This document shows positions 32,846 through 43,084 of a stretch of 43,084 bases of DNA, one piece after another. Made by a program: the position numbers and the translations under genes. The stretch is from Chara braunii (taxonomy: Eukaryota > Streptophyta > Charophyceae > Charales > Characeae). Numbering within the stretch: position 1 is the stretch's first letter; each line of letters opens with the position of its first letter. The stretch lies in NCBI GenBank assembly GCA_003427395.1, contig BFEA01000150.1, positions 1,431,667-1,474,750 on the forward strand, read 5' to 3'. Under the pieces are notes generated by a model that saw nothing but the letters and a program-made list of their open reading frames with translations, did no database searches and was not told the origin of the DNA.

Positions 32846-35230
32846 TTAGGAACCCCCTGAACGCCACATATATAACGTACCAGCTTCCATGCCCGAACGA
32901 ACTCCAAAGGCCCTGAGTTTTGTTATCTGTACTTTTCGATCGTTAAACGGGCTTTAGGGGTTCCATTCCTTTTTGTTTGCATGACCGACGAGGTCCTCCT
33001 GCTTTTTCAAGATTTGTTGTTCCTCTTTTTTTTCAAAGATTTTTTTTTCGTGATTTTCGTTTGGCGATCCAAAAGTTTACGTAGGAATTACGCACGCCTT
33101 AATGAGTGCACTAGGAATTTTGAATGACAAATGGGAATTTTGGGGCTTATGGGCATGCTTCCCGCTGGCGTGCCCTTTCTTGCAAATGAATGCTCCTAAA
33201 TTCGCCCCTGAAAACTTTGCGAATTTTCGGTAGGATCTGAAAAGGCGTAAAATTTTCCCGTGTTTAATCTCATGCGCGAATGTCGTTTTTGAATTTATGA
33301 AACCTTGAATCATTGTTAGATTGGGATGGGCGGAAGCAGACCGCTTAGTCCCGTTCATCTTCGGGCAGGAAATTCGTAGTTGATCAGAGACTCGTGAACT
33401 GTTTTGGTGCCTTTTTGTTTCTGTGTCGGCACCATGTATGTGAGTTCTCCCCCCCCCCTCTCCCGCTTCCTGCTATCCCCATGCCATCCTTGCCTCTCCC
33501 TTCTTTGCACCTTCTTCTCTCCATTTGGAACTGTTTTCCATCCCCTCTCCCCACACGCTTCTCTCCCGCTCCTTCCCGTTTGAATCTTGGTCCAACCTTA
33601 CACTACTTTTTGCGCTTTCCTTCTTTCCGGCCTCCTCCCCGTACAGGAACTCCCTACCAATCCCCCTCCTTGGTTACTTGAGCAATCAAGTGACATTGTG
33701 TAAGGGCTTTCCACAGGCGATTCCCCCGAACCCTTTTCTGAGCCCTTCCTACCTCTGTCACATTCGCTCCCATCTCTTTGTTGTAGTCCCCTTCTTCGGT
33801 CGAACTTCGGCTCCGTCTACTTTCTTCGACCCCATCTTCCTTCTCTCTCTCTCTCTGAGACTCTCCTTTTTCGTGAAAGATTGATAACTTCCTCGTCCCT
33901 TTTGGCTCCCAAAGTACTGTCCTGCTCGTCTCAGTGGATTCAATCGGATCTCTTGAGGATGAGTATCGTTGAATATGAAGAGATCAGCAGGAACATGCGA
34001 TCTTATTTTGTCCCGCTCTCTGCTCCTCGGTATTCGATGGTTAATGTATGAGTGATCTCTGACACCCATGTATCAATTGAGTTGTTGCCCCGATGACGGG
34101 AACAAAGTTCCAATCTGAAGTGATTACTTCGATGTATGCTTAACTATTCGCGCAAATGAAGAATGGTTGTTCTCTCGACCGATTGGATTGCTCCTTTGGA
34201 TTGGTTTGCACGATGGGTGGAAGATAATGCATATCGTGGTATCTACTAGTTTTTCTGATCGAATATTTGACACCCACGATCAACCTTGCTTATGCTATGT
34301 GGACCGATTGCCCCGATCCGACTGGGCGTTGACTTTCGTATCCCCACCACGCCCATTCCCGTACAACGAGGAAATGACATGTGTATGTGAGTGGGATTTA
34401 CGAGAAACCGTCACCAAGATTGGAGTACACTACTATTTTCCTCCCGAAACAAAGTGCTCGAGATTCGTAGGCGCTGGTTTTGTCATTATTAGCCATTTCC
34501 CCCCGTACTAATTGCTATTGCTTTTTAACAAGTTGATTGTTATGCCGTGGACGGTTGTGTCGCCTCACTGGCCTAACACTCTGTGCAGCGATTGTCGCCA
34601 CACCGAGCGTTATTGGGAAAAGGGATTCCGCTACCGGACACATGGCGAGGACGAAGACAAGGAAAATATGACCAGGCTGAGGCCATCCACATCGGATTCC
34701 GAACTACATGGCAAACGGCGCCGGGACTTAATCCGAAAATGAGATCCATGTGGGTACTCCCGCCTTTCCACTCGAAAAGCCGACGAGTCGCCCGCATGGA
34801 AGTTCAAAGAAAACTTTTTGGATTCACAACAGTTTGAAAGCGGCGCGCGCTATTTCCTTCCCACGTGGCTATGTCCCTTCCTCTCTAAAACTTGAACCAC
34901 ACGGGGGATTTGAGTTTCGTCTATGCCCCCACACTCGATTACCCAAAAATCCTTGGCTCACCCCATTTTGCTGTTCTTCCAGGGCCTGCTCCGCATAATT
35001 TATTACTCCAACGGGAAGACAGCACAGGGCGTGAGGTTGGAACATCACATTGGGCAGGCCGTGCCATCCAGTAACCTTAGTTGATGGGGGGTAACAGACT
35101 GTCTGAGTTCTGATGAGGATTGAATGGTCGGACTGAGTTTCGCTTGCTCGTCAAATGGATTGTGGGAAGAAAGAGGAGTCCTGTTTTCTTTCTGGTAGTC
35201 TCCTTGGTTGGTGGATCTATAGGTGAGTTT
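32846..35230. other. Gene-free stretch with two unidentified + frames
   Basis: GGAACCCCCTGAA (about 32850) and TTTAGGGGTTCC (about 32950) form a short inverted pair around about 85 bp. Frames 34167-34511 (114 codons, Cys-containing) and 34512-34742 (76 codons, charged C-terminus) follow each other closely and have more protein-like composition than the surroundings. I recognise neither. They could be a decayed gene or transposon. Confidence 0.4.
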
Positions 35231-36390
35231 TTTACAATAGTATCTTCTCAGCGGAAGCCAGGTAACACCCTGGTATCTTAATGATTTTCTTATATTCTTG
35301 AAACCTTCTTCAGTTTCACTCAAATGGAACACTGGTTTCTGTGTACGATATTGTTAAATGCTTGGCCTTGGGGGTTCTGTATTAGTTTCTCTGTTCATGG
35401 ATTCTTGATTGGTCGAGGCCAGAACGACGCTGGTTGGAGCTGGAGTAGGTGGTGTTACTCTGTAACCCTAGCTTAGATGGGGTGCGAGGACCGGTAGAGA
35501 GATCTGGGGACTGTTTTGGGGCTGCCGTCTCACAGGCGATCGAAGCCCGAGTGACGCAGGCCGGTGTTGGAGTACGGTGGTGTGACTCTGTAACCTAGCT
35601 TGATGAGGACATGAAACCTGGAAGAGAGCTCTGGATTCGTTGGAACAGTGTTATTCATGCAAAAATTCTTTTTGGCCAGCAGATAGATGGAACTCTGACG
35701 AGGTCAGGGTTTTAACGGAACTTAGTTGTTCACTATATTGGTATTATCTCACATGTTTGCTCAAGGTGATCTCAGTATATTGGTATAACCTCACAGGTTT
35801 ACTCAAGGTTATCTCAGCCGAAGCCGGGTAGTGGCCCCGATATGCATATTATTACATTCCATAAATCCAAAAAAAAAAAAAAAAAAAAAAGCGTATGGNA
35901 AAAAAAAAAAAAAAAAAAAAAGCGTATGGTTGGAGTTCGTGAGGGAAAGGGGGGGAGTTAGAACTGGAGGATGGGAGGTAGTAAGGGGGCTTTCATTAGG
36001 GGAGGGGTTGTTTGTTAAGATAAGTAGGTTAGAAGGACGATGCTGGGACGACACAGGCCGGTGCTGGAGTTTTTGCTCTGTGACCTAGGGGGAGCTTGAT
36101 GCCTGTGGAGTCATGCCGAGGGTGGAAGGCATAACCAGACCGTCCGACATAGCTGGCGCCGGGGTATTACCCTGTAACCTGGTGTCAGGGGCCTGCAGCA
36201 AAGGGGTTCAGTTTTGACCCTCTGATAGGCAGATGGCTTTTTTGTTATCGGTAATTGTCTGAGTAGTTTCTCAGCCAAAGCTGGGTAATGGCCCCGGTAT
36301 CTCACGGTATCTCACAGTTGGTTCATAGGCTAGTAATTGCTCAGGAATCATGATGCTATTCTCAGCCGAAGCCAGGTAATGGCCCCGACA
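35231..36390. repeat. Degenerate repeat block
   Basis: Two motifs alternate. TCTCAGCCGAAGCCNGGTAA followed by TGGCCCCGRTATCT occurs at about 35242, 35812, 36268 and 36359. CAGGCCGGTGYTGGAGT...CTCTGTAACCTAGCTTGATG occurs at about 35408, 35550, 36053 and 36145. A clean tandem duplication of about 42 bp (TATTGGTATNACCTCACAGG) sits at about 35735-35812. No coding sequence is seen. Confidence 0.75.
35868..35930. other. Duplicated A-run plus AGCGTATGG around one N (likely assembly artefact)
   Basis: An A-run ending AAAGCGTATGG is followed by a single N (35899), then again an A-run and AAAGCGTATGG. The same end joined twice across an N is what a failed overlap merge looks like. Confidence 0.8.
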
Positions 36391-36399
36391 TCTCCTTTT

Positions 36400-36720
36400 T
36401 TATTTATTTATTTATTTATTATTTTTTATTTTTTTTTGGAAAACAACCCGAGTAAATGCGAGGGGTGCTGATAAGAGCAGACACCGCTACCATACACGGG
36501 GATTGGTGGGGAGCAACACCTGCTGGAAACCGGGTCCAGCGTCCCTTGACACTTAGAATTGAGTGGTCTGTAAGCACAGAAAGACATTTGTATGGGGGGG
36601 TCCTGCCACCATTGATTGCCCTGGGATCCAGGGGATTGACTGAGCAGGATACTGGGAGGGAGGAGGAACATCTTCACCCTGTAACTGGCGCCAGATCCCT
36701 ACTGCTACACACTAGTTCCT
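36400..36720 (-). mobile_element. LINE 3' end fragment
   Basis: On the minus strand this ends in an A-rich tail made of AATA units (36400-36440). Its body matches the 3' UTR of the LINE at 17447-18541: GCAGACACCGCTA, GGTGGGGAGCA, CGGGTCCAGCGTCCCTTG, CAGGGGATTGACTGAGCAGG and GGCGCCAGAT occur in the same order. The similarity fades beyond 36720. Confidence 0.78.
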
Positions 36721-39049
36721 CCCTCCCCCTGCCAACCTCCCATACTCTCCTGCTTAGGATGCTCAGACTGCCAGCATTGACTGCCCCGATCCGTAGAGGG
36801 GGGGGGTTAAATGAGCAGCGAAAAGAGGGACAAAATGTGGATATTTGCAGAAGAAAACAGCCTCCTCGGGGGGCTCCAGGGAGGAGTTCCTTGTATGAGT
36901 ACGAGCATGTAGAAGACAGGGCAACAGGGTTTCATCCTTCAGGAAATATGTTTTCAAATGGGACTAGTTATCGTGAGGGCGGTGGCTGAAGGGAGAAAGG
37001 TACGGTTCCAACAAGGACAGGAGTGGCAGCAAGAGGACATTTTGGAGAGGGACGGGCCACGAAAGGAGATTTTTCTCCCCTTTCCAACCTTGGCGGGCTG
37101 TATCAGATTCTACGGACAGGGCTTGAGAAGCAAGAAGCAGCGGTCAAACATCTGAAACGGTATTCACCAGTTCGCAGTAGCTGATGCAGATCCCAGGGCT
37201 CGATCCCTAGCCCCCCAGCTTACCTGTGTACAGTACCTGTCTCGGCCCTTAGAGTTGAACCCGTGACCTGTGTATTTGTAACAGTGGTAGACTGTCGTAG
37301 GGTCCAGAGGCCGCCGGGGTTCGATCTGTAGACCTGTCGAGTAGGAGTCTTAGTCAGGTCTAGAAGTCATAGCTGTAGCCTTCTCGAAGAGTCAGGGTCG
37401 TAGCTGCTACAGTCTAGAAGGGTGAAAGTCGTAGCTGCTACAGTCACGAAAGGCCAAGTCTACGGCCTTCCGGAAGGTCCCAGTAATGGCCTTTCGAAGT
37501 TGCCCACGTTTAGAGTGAGGCAAGTGGGCGAGTGGCGAGGCAAGTGGTCAAGTGGTGGAGTCTACCGGTGCTGAGTCAGCAGTCCCAGTCCCCAGTTAGT
37601 CCTGGTCCGGTCAAGCAAGTACCGCATGGGACTGTGTGCACTTCGGGCATGGGAAAGGGCCAGACCAACGAGCTGCAGAAGTATCAATCAAGAGGCAGCG
37701 CCCAGCCATTCATTCATTCCTGCGTGAGCCATGCGGAAGCGCTGCCACAGCGACTTGTGCAAGGAGGTCTGCAGTGAGCCCGAAGACGAAGTGGGCAGAG
37801 AGACGAAGTGTAGCCATAGCGATAGGGTAGAGGCGGCCATAGCCGCCATAGCTATAGCTAGTGTTCAGTGTGTGTGTGTGTGAGTGTTCAGAGAGACGCG
37901 TGTGGGATATCCAGAGTGATCCACTGTGTGCGAACAGAGAGTTGTATGGGCGCTATATTGCCATAGCCATTGGAAGTGAACTCGTATCTGGGTTGCCATA
38001 TCTCTGAGTACTGAGTGGGTGCATGTCGCCAATTTGCTGCACTGCTGTTTGCATGCATGTAAAGTGTGAATGAAAGCGAGTCTGATTGCACATCAAACGG
38101 ATTCCGGAAGGCGACAGTTTGAGCACTGAGGCAGACAAGGAGCTTTGCAAGACGACCCTTTCTTCCAGTATATTCTGTTTGGGGATAATTTGCGATGATC
38201 AGTTGCGGCCCGATTTCTGTCCAAGCGAGAGACAGGGATACTCGTCCAGACTTATTGAAAGCAGGTGATTATTATAGAAGATTTGTAGAAGATTCAACGA
38301 TGCTGCTCATCGCCGAGGTACCGAACGAGTAATTGGAGAGGACGATTCGACATGGGAAGCGAGTTTTGTTGGGAGAGCACTATCTCGCCCTCATTTAGGA
38401 CTCCACAGTTGGATCTCTCTCAAGGAAGGTTAGGAGGGGAAGGGGTGGAAGAAGGGTCTTTCTTATCCGCTTCTGAGAAAGTCGATCCGCTCCAGTCCTA
38501 CTGTCCTAGGGTTTTGTTGTTCGGGTTAAGCCTTGAGTTCGCTTTTTAGGGCGGCTACTTATCAAGTAGGGGAAAAAAAAAAGAAAAAAGAAAGAGTAGG
38601 GCGATTCGTCTAGCTTGCAGGAGTCAAGAGTTTGAATGAACTGTATTGTTTGTCGAACTTTTCTTCAGACCGCAAGAACGCGCTGGCTAGGACAGAAATT
38701 TGAAGAGACGAGGGCAACTCCCCGGAATCCATGCGAGGTCACTAAAGTCAGGACAGGTCTCCATCAACAACACTTGCCTCAAGATTTCTGGTGATATTGA
38801 GTGGCACGGTTGGAAGAAGGGGTCTGTGGTCCTCGTGTATTGCAACCTGCAAAAAGTACCATCCTACGGTATGGAGGAAGAGTGGCACAGTTTCAGGATC
38901 TGGCGACAGTAAGGCGAGTGGTTACCAAAAAATAAAACAAAAAATAAAAGGCAAGTGGTTACCATCCTACTGCACGGAGGACACGTGAGCCAAGAGCTCG
39001 GGGAGATGAAGGATACCTCGGAGAACGCGGATACAGCGGTGGACTTCTT
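36721..39049. other. Gene-free stretch, no recognised feature
   Basis: Degenerate GTCGTAGCTGCTACAGTC repeats at about 37340-37450 and a GGCGGCCATAGCCGCCATAG palindromic cluster near 37830-37860. A + frame continuing from 36456 to 36989 overlies LINE sequence and is not a gene. Confidence 0.5.
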
Positions 39050-39509
39050 ATGGAGTTCAACATGTGGTGCTGGAACTGTGGAGGTGAACTAAGATGGCCC
39101 TGTGTGATAGGCCAGTGCCATCAATATGGGCGGCCTAAAAACAGTGACGGTGAGGTAGTGAGAGAGAAAGGTGCTGTAGATGCTGGGGGCATGGAAAAGT
39201 GTGAACAAAAGATAAGTCGGGAAGAGGGCCCTCAAGATCCCCATATCTGTGTGGAGGAAAGTGGCAATGGGGGAGTTGAAAAATCTGGTGATGCAGTATG
39301 CATTTATCATAAGAATGAGGTCAGTGAGAAGATTAGAGAGGATGATTCTCACAGCCCAGTGGGCGGTACAGTCAGTGATGAGAGGGGGAGCGGTGGAACT
39401 GATGAATCTGTTGATGGGGCAAATGTGGAGGAAATGAATGTCTATCTGAGGAATGGATGGGAGGATATTCACAGTTCAGGGAGGAGACGAGATTGGAGAA
39501 TTCCTTGGG

Positions 39510-39557
<48 letters not shown>

Positions 39558-39571
39558 TTGCATACTTGTGA
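39050..39571 (+). CDS. Unidentified open frame, broken by microsatellite and LTR
   Basis: A 173-codon frame beginning MEFNMWCWNCGGEL. It is rich in Gly, Glu, Ser and Asp with several Cys, and ends by reading through the (CA)n repeat as His-Thr units into the solo LTR at 39556. The real C-terminus, if there was one, is lost. No domain is recognised. It could be a chance frame, a transposon ORF relic or the 5' part of a gene cut by the insertion. Confidence 0.25.
39511..39555. repeat. (CA)n microsatellite
   Basis: Pure CA run that ends exactly at the edge of the solo LTR; the LTR most likely inserted in it. Confidence 0.97.
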
Positions 39572-40536
39572 GACACAGTCATAAGTATGGCACAGATTCC
39601 CAGAACCGACCGGATAATACAGAGTTAATACATATACAGATACAGCGGAAGACTTGAGATACATGGATTGTGACTCGGACCTGACTCAGATTGCAACGAA
39701 ACGCTCACAAAGATACATCGGTGGTGTGAAGCCCTGGCCTTGGATATAGAAGAAAAGGCCGGGGCGATTCTCATACACAGATGAATGGAGGGAGGAGAGA
39801 CGAAGGGAGGAGGAGAGGGAAGATGACGTCAACTCAATGTTTCCAAAGATAGTATCTTGAAATGTCAGAAGTAGCGAAAATCCGAAATGTCGCGAACACA
39901 GAGTCTCACAGTGTCTCAGATATCGATCTCACTGATTCTCACAACGTCAAGGTACATCTTCAGAGGTAGATGAAATCAGATCCCAAGAGTAGTCCTCAAC
40001 CTACAGTCCCAATGTCGCTGTCTCCAATATCATCAGACCTCGTAACCATCCTTCATACTCGTAGTAGTCCCGTAGGAGAACCCAGGAGTAGACTTAGACT
40101 TAGAAGGTAGGACGAGAGAGAGGGAGAGAGAGAGGGAACGAGTGGCGGAGGAGGAAGAGGGAGAGAAGGCAAGGCCTTTCTCCCTGGTACCTGATCCGGT
40201 AGCTATGGCGCTGGGCCGCGGGCTGGGCCGGGGGCTGGCGCTGTTCCAACTGCTGCGCTGATTCCTCCTCGCCGCTGTGCTCGTTCTCTCCTTGCTGCTC
40301 ATGCTAACGCTGCCGCGCTGCGCTAATCCTGCTAACGCTGAAGCGCTGCGATAATCCTGAAGACTAACGCGTAGACTAACCTCCTGTCTCTACTAACCTC
40401 CCTGACTGAGGCTGGTACCCAGCTTATGTAGTGCTGGGTCAGCCTCAGTCCTACTGAGTGCCTTCGGGTCTGGACCGTTGATCGGGCCCAACGGTTCAGA
40501 TCCAATTTCGAAATCGGAATCAATCAGTATGCCACA
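39556..40536 (-). mobile_element. Solo LTR of a Ty3/gypsy-type element (LTR A)
   Basis: Begins TGTTGCATACTT and ends AGTATGCCACA, imperfect inverted ends with TG...CA borders. CACAC occurs on both sides (39551-39555, 40537-40541), a 5-bp target duplication, though the left one lies in a CA repeat. AGAACCGACC, ACAGCGGAAGACTT and CATACACAGA are shared in order with LTR B, yet most of the rest differs. It is a related but distinct element. No internal region remains. The minus orientation is taken from similarity to LTR B. Confidence 0.78.
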
Positions 40537-40541
40537 CACAC

Positions 40542-41705
40542 TGTTGCATACTGTAACGTGCAGACCAGAACAAGAACCGACCTCTCAATACAAAGTACAA
40601 GATAACACAGCGGAAGACTTAGATACGAATGATCCGAACAATCAATATTGCNATGCAGNNCTGAACACACATCATCATCATCGTTNTCTGGTGTGAAGGG
40701 GGTCTGGCGCTTCACACAAGAAGACTGCGCCAGCCCCAACCATACACAGACGAAGGAGGAGGGGTTAGACGAAAGAGGAGGGGAAGATGGGAGTGTCGTC
40801 AACACCAAGTCTCGGTACAGGCCCAAATAGTCCCTCGTCGAAATGTCTAAATCCCAATGTCCAGTCTGGATCCAATGTCGTCAAGTCTCAAGTCACAACT
40901 CTTTCTCTCTCTGTCGTAGTCTGAGAAGTCAGGTGGCGAGAGGGTGAGAAGAGATGGTGGACTTAGAAGAGGAAGAAGAAGAACTCTCTCTCTCTCTTTG
41001 TCCAGTACTAACCTGTGAAGTTGGCGCCTTGATGCAGGTACCACGAAGATGGAGCTGGAGCGATGGCGCCACAGGTAAGTACCACTGGCCTCCGCCAGTA
41101 TCTCTCCCATTCTACGATCTACCACCTACCAGCGCCCAGCGCTGAAGACTACTCTATGGCTATGGCGCCCAGTGCCGAAGACTACCACTAGCGCTACTAC
41201 TACTGCCTAGCGCTGAAGACTACTGCAGCGCTCCTCCTGAGTGCTGCGGCCGAATCCTGAAGACTACCCGTGCCTACTGACAACTAACTACCCGTGAAGT
41301 GCATGGGAACTTCCTATGTACTACCGGGTGTGCCTCCTGAGCCGTGCGAGCAGTTCAGGAGGCTGCTCTTGCCAATGCCGAAGGGAGGCAGGGGCTGCAG
41401 CTGCAGCTCCTGCTCGAGCTCGTGAGGAACAGGCTATTTCTGGCCTGTTCCGCATCCCTGTTTACGTGCCTGAGTCTTAGGGGCAGGTCGAAACAATGAG
41501 GGCCTGAAAATGGCCCTCCGTTTCAGGCTGGAAACACTCTGGGTCTCACCCAGAAATAGGCTGAAACGGAGTAGGGCCTGCAGGCCCTCGTTTTTCAGCT
41601 TTCAGGCTGAAACGACCGGGGCCTGTAAGCCCTATGTTTTAGGCTTTTAGGCTGAATGTCCGGGACGGGCCCTGCAGGGCCCGTGTGGCTATGAAGTATG
41701 CCACA
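40542..41705 (-). mobile_element. 3' LTR of the Ty3/gypsy chromovirus (LTR B)
   Basis: Ends TGTTGCATACTG (left) and GTATGCCACA (right); on the minus strand it starts TGTGGCATAC directly after the polypurine tract. Contains degenerate tandem repeats around CAGGCTGAAACG/GGGCCTG at 41480-41690 (U3 side) and GCGCTGAAGACTAC units at 41140-41270. N bases at 40652, 40659-40660 and 40686. CACAC borders it on the left; the right-hand flank of the whole element is beyond the window. Confidence 0.83.
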
Positions 41706-41718
41706 CCCCCCCCTCCTT
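41706..41718 (-). other. Polypurine tract (plus-strand primer site)
   Basis: AAGGAGGGGGGGG on the minus strand, between the pol stop (41731) and the LTR start (41705). This is the expected place for the second-strand primer of an LTR retrotransposon. Confidence 0.8.
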
Positions 41719-41730
41719 GAAGAACCGAGC

Positions 41731-42525
41731 TTACCTGCGAGGGCGAAGCTGTATGTCTGAAGGAGGGACCACCGTCCGGGTGGGAGGGGCTGGTCGTGAA
41801 GCTTCCTGAGCTAACCTCCGCTTTTCATAATGCGCGTAGATCAGCGGTGCGGATGCTTTCGAATCTGCGCTTGAAATCCACCGAGTGTCGTCGCGATCAC
41901 ATGCTTTGAATGTGACTTTGTACTGCCGCGGCTTGCTGCCGTACTTGCGATCGGAGATGATGCGGTCAACTTCCTGATGACCATCCATAGAGGGAGGGTC
42001 CTGCGATCGTCGGCCCGGAAAGTCGTCGCTCTTGGCTGGCGTGTATGTTGCCAGCTTTGAGGCGTGGAAGACCGGATGGACCGTCAGATGCTCTGGAATG
42101 TTGATCACAAATGAAGGGCCATCGGGCTCATCTCCCGTGGCTGCTGTCACAGACCAAGGTCCAAACCACTTGGGAAGCAGTTTGCGTGAAACATCCTGTT
42201 CCAGTGCAAACTCTTCCGCGGAGACCCAAACCAGATCACCGGCGCGGATGAGACATGGTACGCGACGCCTGTTGGCTTGCTGCTGCATGCGGACTTGAGC
42301 CTTTTGCATATTTGCGCGGGCTTGAGTCAGCAATTCCCTGTACTTTCGGACGGAAGCGGGAAAGCAGGCAGCGTCAATGTCGGCTGGTCGAGGGAGGAGA
42401 AGGTTGGCGAAGATACGTCCTTTCCTTCCACCGTGGTGCAACTCGAATGGAGTCACGCCGATCGCCGGGTGCACCAAAGTGTTGTAGGCGAACTTGATGT
42501 CGGGGAGGCGGTCAACCCAATCTTT
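41731..42525 (-). pseudogene. Ty3/gypsy pol: integrase C-terminus and chromodomain
   Basis: Frame open from just after a TAG (42528-42526) to a stop at 41731. It shows the integrase end (DIKFAYNTLVHPAIGVTPFE), the GPF/SH3-like region (KLLPKWFGPWSV, then EHLTVHPVFHASKL) and a C-terminal chromodomain (EVDRIISDRK...QYKVTFKACD...RWI...LIYAHYEKRR). This set marks a chromovirus. The chromodomain would direct integration to marked chromatin. The upstream TAG and a frame change at about 42530-42545 separate it from the integrase core, so this copy cannot make a full polyprotein. Confidence 0.88.
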
Positions 42526-42529
42526 CTAG

Positions 42530-43084
42530 TCCGGATAAATGACGTACGAAGCATCATTTGAGCGGTTTGATGTGCCCGCTCTGTCTGCCCGTCTGTCTGT
42601 GGATGCCGAGTCGAACTTGGTTTCATTGTTGTGCCAGACTCCTGCATGAGAGCAGTCCAAAATGCCGACATGAAACGAGTGTCGCGGTCGCTGACAATGT
42701 CTTCTGGTACACCATGGCCACAAATCCAACCAGTGTGCAGGAGGCGTGCCAGCTCGGGAGCCGTGGAGTAGTACTTGCAAGGGAGAAAACACGCGTACTT
42801 ACTCAATCGGTCCACAACCGTGAGGATGCCGTCGTGCCCGAGCCGGTCGCGAGGAAACGGACCAATGACGTCCATGGGAATGGAGAGACCGGGTTCCCGT
42901 GGGATAGGCATCGGGTGTAACTCGCCATAGGGATTGCGGTTGCGGGGTTTGCTGCGTCGGCAAACTTCGCACGAGTCGCAATACCGAGTGACATCGGTAA
43001 TGAGGTCGGGCCATCGGAATCGCTGTCGAAGCCGTGCAATAGTGCGGTTGACTCCGAAATGGCCGGCGAGTCGTGAATCATGAT
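42530..43084 (-). pseudogene. Ty3/gypsy pol: integrase zinc-binding and catalytic core
   Basis: The minus frame is open from the window end. It starts with the HHCC zinc-binding region (HDSRLAGHF ... CDSCEVCRRSK). The DDE core follows: the first Asp in IPMDVIGPFP, VVDRLSKYACFLPCKY, the second Asp in HGVPEDIVSDRDTRFMSAFW, and HPQTDGQTERAHQTAQMMLR with the Glu. After MMLRT the frame runs out of homology and the correct sequence continues in another frame. The reverse transcriptase and RNase H lie beyond the window. Confidence 0.9.

Noticed and set aside
36456-36989. 177-codon plus frame
   Set aside because: Most of its first half is antisense of a LINE 3' fragment; the rest has no recognisable motif.
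37195-37345. Possible tRNA-like sequence (GAGTTGAACCCGTGACC and GGGTTCGATCTGT)
   Set aside because: B-box-like words are present, but no A box at the right distance and no arms that pair.

Overview
The window is repeat-rich nuclear DNA from a eukaryote of the plant lineage. The one confident host gene encodes a pectin methylesterase, which points to a pectin-walled streptophyte. The very long repeat-filled intron and the chromodomain Ty3/gypsy element fit a large-genome charophyte alga (for example a Chara-like alga) or another large plant genome; that taxonomic placement is inference. N runs, an internal library adapter and broken homopolymers show that this is a draft shotgun assembly. Layout: 1-4.3 kb is AT repeat, a likely LINE 3' end remnant and GC-rich duplicated sequence with no recognisable gene. 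Exon 1 of the gene lies at 4583-4995, preceded by a textbook Kozak context. A 17,359-bp intron follows (4996-22354). Exon 2 (22355-23807) completes a 621-residue secreted protein: signal peptide, complete pectinesterase catalytic domain, proline-rich hinge and one C-terminal fasciclin (FAS1) domain. The two exons join exactly in frame at a conserved point of the pectinesterase fold. The intron is a trap for mobile DNA. It holds nine of the ten copies of a palindromic MITE family (TIR starting CTACCGTCTTCCCCCGAATA), most copies of a second MITE family (TIR GGGCCTCGC..., 3-bp A/T-only target duplications, some nested), two LINE reverse-transcriptase C-terminal fragments, two U6 snRNA-like sequences, three tRNA-like (SINE-head-like) sequences, a ~1.1-kb element with inverted ends, and many tandem duplications. 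It also contains a Nextera mate-pair junction adapter (5541-5578) next to a short satellite. From 23.8 to 39.5 kb there is no confident host gene: simple repeats, two more MITEs of the second family, one of the first, a U6 retropseudogene with A-rich tail and flanking direct repeat, a LINE 3' fragment on the minus strand, and a degenerate repeat block at 35.2-36.4 kb. The right end (39.55-43.08 kb) is retrotransposon territory on the minus strand: a solo LTR (39556-40536), then the 3' LTR (40542-41705), polypurine tract and degenerate pol (integrase plus chromodomain) of a related Ty3/gypsy chromovirus that runs off the window. No operon, CRISPR, prophage or toxin system is present. The best candidates for something new are the pectinesterase-FAS1 fusion protein and the two MITE families packed in its intron.
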